From Limnephilus marmoratus (taxonomy: Eukaryota > Arthropoda > Insecta > Trichoptera > Limnephilidae): a stretch of 64,000 nucleotides of DNA. The stretch lies in assembly GCA_917880885.1 (NCBI GenBank), contig OU862910.1, forward strand, positions 51,823,285 through 51,887,284. The letters are read 5' to 3'. This document shows positions 22,528 through 31,471 of this stretch, in pieces (the first letter of the stretch is position 1; each line of letters begins with the position of its first letter). A model generated the notes under the pieces. The model saw only the letters and a program-made list of their open reading frames with translations. It had not been told where the DNA came from and did no database searches. Made by a program: the position numbers and the translations under genes.

Positions 22528-23326
22528 TTTTTTTTTTACATTAACTCCACACAGGAGGCCCTGAGGAAAATAATTTCCCTCAGGGCATATGTCATCTGGG
22601 ATGCTGTGTGGAGAGTCTTTTTGAGGAGAGGAAGGAATGAACATTGGTCTTGAAGAGACCCATGTTGTAGGAAGGAGGAAACACAGAGGCCGGCAAATCA
22701 TTCCACAGCCGAGCTGTTGAACACAAGAACGAGTCGAAGAAACGACCCGTTCTCATGTGACAAATGTCAACTGTGTACAAATGTAGGGCACGCGTTTGGC
22801 GTGTTTCCCGACTATGCACTAGTGCCGAAGGGATCAATGATGCTAGTTCCTCGGAGCATCTTCCATTGTAATACCGGTAGAACAAGGATAGCATTCCCAC
22901 CCGACGCCTGTGCTCTAAAGATTGCAATCCGTCTGTTAAGATGGGAGAATCTATCAAACGGACCGCCCGTTTCTGCACAGAGTCGAGGGTATTTTTCAGG
23001 TATTTTGGAGCTCCAGACCAGAGGTGGCTGCCAAATTCAACCATGGGGCGCACTTGCGATTTGTACAGGGTTAGCAGTTGTGTACTATTAAAGTATCTGC
23101 GGGCCCTGTACAGTACGCCCAGTTTTTGAGAGGCTAACTTTACTCTGGCTTCGATGGAGCCCCCATACCTGAGCTGGTCACTTAGGGTTACACCAAGCAT
23201 ATCAATGGAGGGCCTGTTCGGAAGATTGCTTCCGTTGAAAGAGACAAGATTTTCATTTCGATCCCTTTTAGACGTAATCAGACAAGATTGGGTCTTTGAA
23301 ACATTAAATTCAACGAGAATACTCCT
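22528..23326 (-). pseudogene. CR1/Jockey-superclade LINE: RT C-terminus and 3' tail
   Basis: This is a 5'-truncated LINE. From about 23326 down to 22592 one frame is open, including VEFNVSKTQSCLITSKRD, SIDMLGVTLSD, KLGVLYRARRYF, LYKSQVRPMVEFGSHLWSG and DSVQKRAVRLI, then RFFDSFLCSTARLWNDLP near the C-terminus. This is the thumb and C-terminal part of the reverse transcriptase, downstream of the catalytic FADD box. The 3' untranslated end carries the stem CCCTGAGG / CCTCAGGG and an A-run (T-run on plus). Two more fragments of the family are at 27436-27600 and 43205-43455. Its tail is shared by the SINE-like family. Confidence 0.85.
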
Positions 23327-24069
23327 TTACAATATTTAAAATTTTCATGATCGAAAACAGATTTATTTTTTAAAAAGTTTTCCAACGCTTTGGGAAGTGA
23401 AGTTCATTGTAAGTATTAATTAATATCTGTGCGCACCCCAATAACAATTTCATTAATGTTAAAAAATAACACTCAGTAAACGAATCGAACAATAAATAAA
23501 TTAAATACGGATTTCAACAACCGTCCAAAAACATTTTAAAAACACATATTTATAATTCTTAAAAGAAATTATATCATTTGTGCATCCACTACTCGTTAAC
23601 TCATTATATCTACCATGCTAGGTATAAAGAAAAATATGATAAAAACATTTTTAATTCTGCGTTCTTTGGATCAAGTAATTGTTAATCATTTTTATACGTA
23701 GTATGACAGGTAATATAAAAAAATACACAAAACTATTTACCTTTTATAAGCACAATGGAAACAGTCACAATAATTATAAAATAAAACTTCGAACATTGGA
23801 AACGGTTTCTCTTTTCCAATAGTAAATTGAGGTGAAACATTTGATAACTTTGAAGGATATTAAATCACTCGTATCTAAATATAATCCCGGGAGCGCAGAA
23901 GCTCGGAGCGGCGCGGCACGACCGGGAGATGTGGGGGTACGAAATACTTTGCCGGGAAAGCGGGAAAACGGGAGAGATTTGCGGGCTCGTACCCACTACG
24001 GAGGGAAAGAGATATTAAGCCAGGTCTTGCTACCTCCGACATGAACATTTGCTTGAACATTATTATAAT
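23327..24069. other. Noncoding with a GC-rich island at 23885-24050
   Basis: The first 500 bases are AT-rich and unremarkable. At 23885-24050 the composition changes sharply to GC-rich (CCCGGGAGCGCAGAAGCTCG and following), with GGGTACGAAATAC and GGGCTCGTACCC as possible imperfect arms. Short open frames cover both strands but nothing is recognised. It may be an inserted element or an unrecognised exon. Confidence 0.35.
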
Positions 24070-24510
24070 TGAAGTGAAACTTCTATAGTCCCGCTATGAC
24101 TTGGATTTCGTATGAAACGGAAATGACGCTGGTCTACGCTCATTGGCCGCTTTAATTATGACCTCATTTTTCAACGTTCCTGTTTCTTCATTGGTCGCAA
24201 TTATTTTGGTAAAGTTTCGCTTCTACCGCGTGTTAACTGCCCTCGAATTTTTTTGAAATTAAACTTCTATAGCCCCGCTGCGATTTGGATTTCCACCAAC
24301 TGTGACGCATCAACTGTACTCATTGGCCGCTTTGATTGTGATGTCATTTTTTAAGGTTACTATTGGTTGAGATATGAAACGGAAATTACGCGAGGTCTGC
24401 GCTCGTTGATCGCTTTGATTATGACCTCACTTTTAAAGTATTGGTTGAGATTGTTTTGGTAAAGTTTCGCTTCTACCGCGTGTAAACTGCACTCGATTTT
24501 GTTTTTGTTT
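24070..24510 (+). mobile_element. Tandem cluster of TTCTACCGCGTG-family MITEs
   Basis: Two or three units stand end to end. Left ends read GAAGTGAAACTTCTATAGTC (24071) and GAAATTAAACTTCTATAGCC (24254). Right ends GTTTCGCTTCTACCGCGTGT lie at about 24215 and 24464. The interior repeats CATTGGCCGCTTTAATTATG. The arms are roughly inverted (AAACTTCTA / CTTCTACC reverse). Relatives lie at 9195, 9640, 16441 and 17461. Confidence 0.6.
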
Positions 24511-24639
24511 CGCACACACATTTTGTCTAGTGATCTGTGACTTGACGTTTGACTTTAACGTAAATGTCAAGGTGAGTTCTGATGAGGAAGACATGCTACT
24601 TCGGGGAGAAAACACAGATTTCATAGATATTTTAATATA

Positions 24640-24850
24640 TATTTTTTTTGATACGTTTTTTGGATTTTCACGGCCAAAAGTATTTTCGTTATTTGTTTTT
24701 CGGGTGATATGCCGTATTACGCTATCTCCTTCTTTAGCCAGCGTTTCGGACAGCGTTGCAGTGTCCATCATCATCACAACGCTGTCCGAAACGTTGGCTA
24801 AAGAAGGAGATAGCGTAACACGATATAACACCCCAAAAACAAAAAACGAA
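24640..24850. mobile_element. Foldback element with strong hairpin
   Basis: Arms of about 90 bases flank a 20-base centre. The inner 40 bases, from CGCTATCTCCTTCTTTAGCC to the matching GGCTAAAGAAGGAGATAGCG, are almost perfect, and the outer part (GTATTTTCGTTATTTG against its inverse) is imperfect. A second copy is at 39690-39880. No coding is present. Confidence 0.7.
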
Positions 24851-25319
24851 AACACATTTTTTTTTATTTATTAGGAAAGATTTCTGGCTAATATCGATTA
24901 TTACACTACCTCAATGTACGTCAAAAAACGTCAAGTTCTGACGTGGAAGAGATTCTAACGGTTATTGCTATATGTAAGTAACGGAGAGAAAACGCAGACT
25001 TCAAGTTAGACCGTACTACCTCGAAATTTTATTAGGAATTTATTTAATTATCAAAAATTAAGAATACAGTAACGATTTGGATTGGGCAATTTCTTCCGTG
25101 TCTCTGAAACCGATTTTGAAGAACTAGGTTTAATCATACTATATGTGTAATAAAATTTCACCAGAATTGGCATTACATTAATATTTCTGGCTACTAGCAT
25201 TCGTTCAAGACAGTTGACGTAACATAACATGTGCGCAGTTGACATAACCCCAATAACATAACCCCAGTTGACATAAAACTCGTTCGACTTATTTTCCATG
25301 ACTGACCGCATCGCGCGGC
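24851..25319. other. AT-rich noncoding
   Basis: No gene is seen. The phrase GTTGACATAAC is repeated three times near 25210-25275. Confidence 0.35.
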
Positions 25320-25815
25320 TGCTACTAATCGTCCCCGCCTGCCTTCCCCGTTTCCCGTTTCACTCGGAAGGAGAAGGCCACGGAAAGCGTTAACATTACA
25401 TCTGCGGAACAAGAATTGTTCAAAGTCACGCCCCCATTGACAAAATTTATAGTAATGTTCAACCAAATGTTCAAGTCGGAGGTCGCAGGAGACGGGGCTT
25501 TATTTACCCTTAAATCAGTAACACTTTCGAAGGTATGCGAATCTTTGCTTGTTTTAAACATTTTGTTCAGGGACCTACATAACTGTTTGCATTAACACTT
25601 TAAAAAAGTATGAATAATAGTTTGTTTGCTTCAGCCCTAATGTTGAGAAAGCTGCCGGGGATGCGGCCTTGAACAAAGAGGGATTTATTTATATTTTTAA
25701 GGAAGACAAATATTCCAGGGTTTGGAATGTTGGTTGTGTCGTGATGGAGGACTTGCGATGCCTGGATGGGACCCAAACGCGATGCCAACTCAGCCACGTA
25801 CCGGTCATTTGACAA
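25320..25815 (+). pseudogene. Unidentified coding-like relic
   Basis: A forward frame without ATG is open from about 25325 to 25580 and includes ATESVNITSAEQELFKVTPP followed by LTKFIVMFNQMFK. This faintly recalls the C-terminal coiled region of LINE ORF1 proteins. An adjoining minus-strand frame at 25600-25815 (RYVAELASRLGPIQASQVLH and following) is also open. Neither is recognised with confidence. Retroelement remains are the likeliest reading. Confidence 0.25.
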
Positions 25816-26468
25816 TTTGACCAGTTATTTAACAAAATCAAAAAATTATTTCAATGTGATAAACATCATACTGTAGCTACACGACATTTTACCGAGTTTC
25901 ATAAACAAAAATGTAGTATACAAGGCAGCTATTTACAAAAGTTGTATCTTTAAAACATAATTAAAAATAACTAAAATAAATGATAAAGGCTAGCAATGAC
26001 ACCAAACAACGGAATTTAATTTTCAAAGTTCAAAATGCATTTTTCATAACATTAAAAAAATATATTGAACTTTGATTAAAGATACTTTTTTTTCTTTTTA
26101 ACATTCTTTTCATAAACGAGTGCATAGTAAATTGGTCGTATTCTGTTGCATTTCGTGAGTGTAAAATAATGTTTTTTTATAATGTAGGTAAACGGTTTAA
26201 TGCTGGTCTTATGTTAAAAACAATAATTTATATATCTTCATAAAATACATGATAATATAATATAAAAAGAGGTGTGAAAAATGAAAATAAAATAATTATT
26301 TTTAATTTAAAGTTCTCCGCCGCGTCCGTAAGACTGTCTATTCGGGATAAGCTCAAAAACTACTGAACGGATTTTCGTGCGTTTTTCACCAATAGATATT
26401 GATTCACGAGGAAGGTTTGGGTATATAATTTGTCAGGGTTTTGTATAAAGCGGTTGAAATATACAATA
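25816..26468. other. AT-rich noncoding
   Basis: No gene or repeat is recognised. Near 26340-26430 the sequence ACTACTGAACGGATTTTCGT resembles Helitron 5'-region text, so a fragment may be present. Confidence 0.35.
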
Positions 26469-26961
26469 CTAGCTTTTGCCCCCGGCTTCGCTCGCATAGT
26501 ATTAGGGGAGTTCCCACTCCGCCTCCTCTACCTTCACTACCCCACTCCGCTCCCCCCCCCCCCCCCCCCCCCTCACCCAAACATCCATACATCCCATACA
26601 TCGGAGGCGTCTACTAATATCTACAGGAATTGGTTGAGGCAGAGGTTGGATTTGCAATTATGTATAGCATATTGGAATAACGTAATATTGCGTATGCACT
26701 TTAAAAAACTTAGTTTATGTAAGTATGTATGTAAAAATCCCTAATATCGGACTATTGGACACATTTAGCTGATTAGTCCAACCTACGCTCTGTAGATATT
26801 AGTTCAACCTACACTCTGTAGATATTAGTCAACACTCTGAAGTTCGTAGATGTTAGTTCAACAAAGGAGCTGTAGATATTCGTCCGACATACAGGCTGTA
26901 GATATTAGTATCTGGAGTCCATACACCCATACAAACTTTCGCCTTTATAATATTAATAGGA
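26469..26961 (-). mobile_element. Helitron (minus), carrying a nested MITE
   Basis: The minus-strand 5' end is TCCTATTAATATTATAAAGG (near 26961) and the 3' end CTAG (26469-26472) is preceded by CGAAGCCGGGGGCAAAAG. A C-run tract at 26515-26575 (G-run on the element's own strand) lies near the 3' end as in the other copies. The segment 26603-26920 is a separate MITE inserted in it. Confidence 0.7.
26603..26920 (+). mobile_element. CTGTAGATATTAGT-repeat MITE, copy A
   Basis: Left end GGAGGCGTCTACTAATATC and right end GATATTAGTATCTGGAGTCC are inverted repeats. The right half holds five to six spaced copies of CTGTAGATATTAGT or close variants. An inverted second copy lies at 45344-45758. The unrelated middle (CAGAGGTTGGATTTGCAATT and following) is common to both. 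Confidence 0.75.
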
Positions 26962-26967
26962 TTAAAC

Positions 26968-27167
26968 TAATCGTGCCACCTACTGCAATTTTTTTATAAA
27001 AATTTCATAATGCCAGAGCTCTGTGCTTATAGCCTATTTGTTATTCTGATGTATTAGCTATATTATTGTAAAGTTTCATTAAAATCCATTCAGTAGTTTT
27101 TGCGTGAAAGAGTAACAAACATACATACATCCATACAAACTTTCGCCTTTATAATATTAGTAGGGTA
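26968..27167 (-). mobile_element. Helitron 5' fragment (minus)
   Basis: The minus strand starts CCCTACTAATATTATAAAGG and continues with the ACTCTTTCACGCAAAAAC and ACTACTGAATGG phrases of the 33865-34315 copy. There is no 3' end, so it is truncated. Confidence 0.6.
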
Positions 27168-27270
27168 TAAAGGAGAATGTCTATATGTGGTGGATGAGCA
27201 GGCTGGCAAGCGGGCGGTGTGGATATGATTTATATGCAAATCTACAGTTTTATGCCGAGGTTGAGGAAAT

Positions 27271-27317
27271 TTTGCACATGTGACCTTCAAAACAAGAGGA
27301 AGGTCACATGTGCAAAA
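27271..27317. repeat. Perfect 19-bp hairpin
   Basis: TTTTGCACATGTGACCTTC and its exact inverse GAAGGTCACATGTGCAAAA are separated by a short A-rich loop. It sits in a repeat (27225-27375) whose relative at 44855-44960 lacks the hairpin's second arm. Confidence 0.75.
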
Positions 27318-27435
27318 GGTCTACATTTGATTTCGAAAACTCTGTGTAAAGCCCGGGCATCGCCGGGGACTTAGTTCTAAATAAATAACAACATAATTAA
27401 TTACTTCCCAATTTATTTCAAGAAAGGCTAACACA

Positions 27436-27600
27436 ATTTTTTACATTAATTCCACAAGGGAGGTCTCGTGGAAAATTATTTCCCTCGAGGCCTATGTCAT
27501 CTTTGGTGATGCTGTGTGGAAGGTCTTTTTGAGGAGAGTAGGGAGTGAACATGTTGTAGGAGGGAGGAAACACAGAGGCTTCCCTTGCTTCCCCTAGAAT
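27436..27600 (-). pseudogene. LINE 3' end fragment (same family as 22528)
   Basis: The minus-strand frame EAREASVFPPSYNMFTPYSP followed by QKDLPHSI matches the C-terminal SVFPPSYN of the longer copy. The tail has the weakened stem and a T-run on plus. It is severely 5' truncated. Confidence 0.7.
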
Positions 27601-27745
27601 GCGGAACATAGCCTGGGTTGTGTTTAAAAAATGCAGTACCTATATAATTAGCAAAACCAAAGTAGACAGACACCTCAACTATCACTGAGAGAGCTCCTTT
27701 ATAAACTCTCTTTTTGCTTCGTTTATGAGAAAGATATGGTTCAAT

Positions 27746-27902
27746 TACAACTCAGAATCGTGCAACTTGAACACCCCTTTAAAAAGCCATTTAAATTTTG
27801 AATTTAAAAAAAAAAACATAACCTAACCTAACGTTTAAGCAATTTTTTCATCACTTTTCATGACTTTTCAAATGGGTATTGATGTTGCGTGATTCTGAGT
27901 TG
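27746..27902. mobile_element. Small MITE with CAACTCAGAATC arms
   Basis: Arms are CAACTCAGAATCGTGCAAC and GTTGCGTGATTCTGAGTTG. The loop contains CATAACCTAACCTAACG. Related elements with CCAACTCAGAATGAAACCAA arms and a CCTAACTTAA loop are inside the hAT element at 16160 and 17198. All are followed by CCGGTCACC. Confidence 0.6.
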
Positions 27903-28884
27903 TCCGGTCACCGAAAAAAACAGTGCGAAAAGAGAGTTGATGATAAAGTTACAGGGGTGGTCGGCGACTTTCAATGAACTTGAGTGGCATAAATATACCA
28001 AACCACCCATTGAGTGGTAAGATTGCAAAATACGACATTATTGATGTTTTTGTAGTTGAAAACGATGTATTTCCAGCTACAATAACACCAAAAATATATC
28101 TTTCAATCTTACTACTCTAATAATAATAATAACGTAGTATTTATATAGCGCAGTTTTGTGATATTTCACTTCAAGTGCGCTTAATTATAATAAACTTAAA
28201 ATTAATCCTATAGTGTTCCTTCCGAATCCTTACAAAATTGATTAAATAATGTGAAACAAAGAATATACAGTACATACAAAGCAATTCCTAAAGAACAATA
28301 TTAACAACAAGAATCATTAAAACTAAATTATAATAAAGAATAGGAGGCAGTTTACGTTTAGAAATAATAATAACAGAGTGCACAGAGTAACAGTGTGAAA
28401 CGGAGATATAGTATATACAGTATATACATTGGAGGGGACCCATCACTTTCCCACGGCTGTGTGAGGAAACTGATTGTTTAACCTCCTTAGCCGCACACGT
28501 CAGGACTCTACTATACAGTATATACAAAACAATTCCTAAGAACAATATTAACAACAAGAATCATTAAAACTAAATTATAATAAAGAACAAGAGAACTGAA
28601 AAGTCACGGACTGCCACTGGAAAGAGGGACAGATGTCAATATAGGTATCGACGGCGTGCTTCTCTCACCTGTCGTTTTGATGCATTAGTTGGTAGTGTTC
28701 AGTTAAATAAATTTTTAAAAATTGACTTACCATCACGCTGCAGAATGGTGCAGGTATATATTCTCAGTATCGCCCTGGTGAAAGAGCACCATTCGGAATC
28801 AAAATGTTGCTTTAAGATAAAGTTGTACGTGAAATCCTATTTAGATACTATTAAGATTAATCTTTAAGACGAATCGGGTTACAG
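27903..28884. other. AT-rich noncoding with a spaced direct repeat and SINE body fragment
   Basis: The phrase CAATTCCTAAAGAACAATAT with its neighbours (28261-28342) recurs almost exactly at 28507-28592. At 28735-28820 is a fragment of the tRNA-SINE body (CTCAGTATCGCCCTGGTG, CACCATTCGGAAT). Confidence 0.6.
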
Positions 28885-29098
28885 CATGGGCGCCCGCAGA
28901 AAATTTTCTAGGGGGGGGCAAAATATTTTTTGTAATGTTTTAATGTAGTTTTAATTTACTGTAGCGTATTTGTATGGCGAACGAACGGACAGAACACTAT
29001 AGTAATGAAGGGCATACTGTAGCAATATTTTTTTTATTAACACAATATATGTATGTAACAAAAAAATTACAACATAAATTTAAAATAAAATTTATTCT

Positions 29099-29427
29099 AT
29101 TTAATTAAATGAAGACAATATTAGCGAAACTCAATCGAAATCTGGAGACAGAAAAATCAGAAAAGATATTGGCTCCGCTGGGACTCGAACCCAGAACCCT
29201 TTTCTTACATGGAAACAGCTCTACCGATTAAGCTACGGAACCCATATTAATTCGGTCACTTTTAACTGTATCATACTTCGACTAAGAACTACCAACATTA
29301 TCTTCATTTACTTAACGCACATATTATTGGCTGCTATCTTTATAATAACTAAGCCAATATCTTTTCTGATTTTTCTGTCTCCAGATTTCGATTGAGTTTC
29401 GCTAATATTGTCTTCATTTAATTAAAT
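29099..29427. mobile_element. Foldback element with perfect 75-bp arms enclosing a tRNA-like gene
   Basis: The arms at 29099-29173 and 29353-29427 are exact inverse copies over 75 bases. They begin with the self-complementary ATTTAATTAAAT, so a TTAA target is possible, followed by GAAGACAATATTAGCG. The tRNA-like gene lies between them and its 3' acceptor bases overlap the left arm by three bases. There is no other coding. No element family was recognised. Confidence 0.8.
29170..29242 (-). tRNA. tRNA-Thr(TGT)-like gene, probably degenerate
   Basis: It folds as a full cloverleaf of 73 nt on the minus strand: acceptor GGTTCCG/CGGAGCC (7 bp, one G-U), D arm GCTTAATCGGTAGAGC, T arm CTGGG-TTCGAGT-CCCAG. 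The A box TAGCTTAATCGG and B box GGTTCGAGTCC are intact, and a TTTT terminator follows 6 bases downstream. Against function, loop base 33 is A instead of the near-invariant T and the anticodon stem has one mismatch at its top. The anticodon read is TGT. It may be a transcribed pseudo-tRNA or a SINE ancestor. Confidence 0.6.
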
Positions 29428-29594
29428 ATTATAATTTGAGATTTTACTCATAAAGTTTAAAAAATTAATAATAAAAATTTATTCTTTAAACAAGAATTGG
29501 AGTCGTCTGTTGTCGCTACCAAACATACCTATGTACAATTTTGTCCATAAAGTTTTTTTTGTTGCAGTTCACTTTATCTCTGTGTAGGCTTAAG

Positions 29595-29655
29595 AGGGTA
29601 TAACCAGAGAAAACCAGAAATATGTCATTTTTAAATCAGATTTTAGACGTATTAA
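29595..29655 (+). repeat. Repeat X, copy 2, left part
   Basis: The stretch matches 13334-13390 (GGGTATAACCAGAGAAAACC). It is cut at TTAA by the foldback element and resumes at 30594-31245. Confidence 0.65.
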
Positions 29656-30589
29656 GGCGAACGTATGCGCGGCCAATTTCTGCCCATTTCATACAAATCT
29701 TAGATTTGAATTTGAGATCAAAATACCCTGCCAAACTGAAAAAATATTTTTGTATTCAAAAGGTATATCAAATATCTAATAAGGGGTCGTCCATTAATCA
29801 CGTGAGGCTCGAAAGGGGGGGGGGGGTCGGAAAAAATCACAAAATATCACCAGGGGGGGGGGGGGTAAATGAGATATCACGTGTATTTATTTTTCGTGAT
29901 AATATTCTGAAAATTTCGAAATACTTTGTACTAAAAAAATACACGTGATTTTGGTGGGGGGGGGGGGGTTGTCTTAAATCTCACGCGATTAATGGACGAC
30001 CCCTAAGGAAGTGAGCTAATTTATTTATTTTTGCTTTAAATTATAAGATACAGGCCCTTAATTGATTTTGGAGGCAACTTAGGCAATATTTGTAAGTAAA
30101 AGAAAAACTTAAAAAATATAATTTTACTGTATTTATTTTAAAAACATAATGAAAAAAAAAATAATCTAAAATTCTGAAAAATGCATTTTTGGGTAATAAT
30201 TTTAATACATAAACGACTATTTTTTATACCGCGTAAATAGGTAATTTGTATTTTTAATTTACACCCATCAAAATGATTCTTTTTTTTAAATTATTTTAAA
30301 ATTTTATATTTAATCTTATTTATATGATAAATACAGTAAAATAATTTTTTTATTTACTCACAAATAGTTGCCCAAATCGTATCTAAAATCCAGAAACATC
30401 AAAATCTTTAATGGCCTATATCTTATAATTTAAAACAAAAATAAATAAAGTAGCTCACATCCTAACTAGATATTTAATATACCTTTTCATTACAAAAATA
30501 ATTTTTCTGTTTGGTTGGGTATTTCGATCTCAAATCCAAATCTAATTTTTGTATGAAACGGGCAGAAATGGGCCGCGCATACGTTCCCC
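29656..30589. mobile_element. TTAA-flanked foldback element, 934 bp
   Basis: It is flanked by TTAA at 29652-29655 and 30590-30593. The left terminus GGCGAACGTATGCGCGGCC matches the inverse of the right one, GGGGAACGTATGCGCGGCC. The inverse symmetry continues far inward (CCATTTCATACAAATC, GAGCTAATTTATTTATTTTT with their inverses), so most of the element is one long imperfect palindrome. TTAA targeting suggests the piggyBac or Kolobok superfamilies. There is no transposase. A G-run MITE sits in the left arm. Confidence 0.75.
29783..30003. mobile_element. G-run MITE with TAA duplication, nested
   Basis: Termini GGGGTCGTCCATTAATCACG and its inverse, with TAA at 29780-29782 and 30004-30006. The interior has three G-runs of 9-13 bases. 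The unfilled site is visible in the opposite arm of the host foldback. The 3-bp TAA duplication and GGG start fit PIF/Harbinger-type MITEs. Confidence 0.8.
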
Positions 30590-30593
30590 TTAA

Positions 30594-31245
30594 CTCTTTT
30601 CCACAAAAATACAAATTGATTTCGAAAGATTTTTCTTTTATCTATTAAACGTATGTTTTAAATTTTAAGAAAAAATGTTTATTTTTAGTATAATAAGGTT
30701 TTCATTGGTCGTTGGCAGATTTGTTAAATTTTAAATAAAGATTTTGTATTATAAAATACCCATTTCAAATCATATAAATCATGCAGTAAAATAAATCAAT
30801 ACATTATCTGGTAAACGTGTGTTTCCGAATTTTAATTTTAGTTTAAAATAAAATTATTAATAAATATATACGTACTTACATGTGTTTTTTGACGAAAATT
30901 GGTCCGTTTGCGTATTTATTTGCGCACTTACGAACTAATATATTTTAGATATTTTTAACATTCTTATTTTACTTAGACATTATTGAAAAATGGTAAATAC
31001 TTATGATCAAAAAATAATTACATAAAGTACATAATTTTAGTAGTTTTATCATCACGCCTTTCAACTTTTTTGGATTTAGGTATAAATTAAAGCAAATCTG
31101 GAATGAAATAAAATCGATTTTGAGTTATAATTTTAAAAAGCTGGTACGGAGAATAATTAATGTTTCTCCTTGGAACCGCCCTGTACGATCGTAAGAACAT
31201 CTTTCGACGAAATGTGGATTTTCGGCCGCTGACTGGTTAAACACC
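30594..31245 (+). repeat. Repeat X, copy 2, right part
   Basis: This is the uninterrupted counterpart of 13400-13611, 14836-15059 and 18152-18325. It shows the empty sites of the solo LTR (at about 30797) and of the hAT element (around 31080). Confidence 0.7.
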
Positions 31246-31471
31246 CTTAACATGCACAATCCAAAACAGACGTTCATCTGACATTGTAGATCTAAGCCAT
31301 GTTTTTACACTACGTAATGTGCTGAACGATCGCTTCACCGTACATGTTGTTGCTGGTAATGTGAGCAAAAGTAGTAAGGCATACCTGACACTATTTGACT
31401 ATTTTTATTCAATCCAGGGGGGGCAAGTGCCCTCCCTTGCCCCCCGCCCTGCGGGCGCCCATGGCTTACAG

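Larger units (their letters stand above)
28885..31463. mobile_element. TIR transposon, 2.6 kb, composite
   Basis: Left end CATGGGCGCCCGCAG and right end CTGCGGGCGCCCATG are perfect 15-bp inverted repeats, each followed inward by a G-run or C-run. Flanks GGTTACAG and GCTTACAG differ by one base and look like an 8-bp target duplication, as in hAT or P elements. No transposase is seen. The interior contains the tRNA foldback, repeat X copy 2 and the TTAA foldback, all described separately. Confidence 0.6.

Noticed and set aside
24530..24874. 114-aa frame and its 140-aa antisense partner
   Set aside because: Both arise from the two arms of the foldback hairpin, which makes the two strands nearly the same text.
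27815..27830. Telomere-like CCTAA repeats
   Set aside because: Only two units (CCTAACCTAAC), inside the loop of a small MITE; the same phrase is in related elements at 16250 and 17285.
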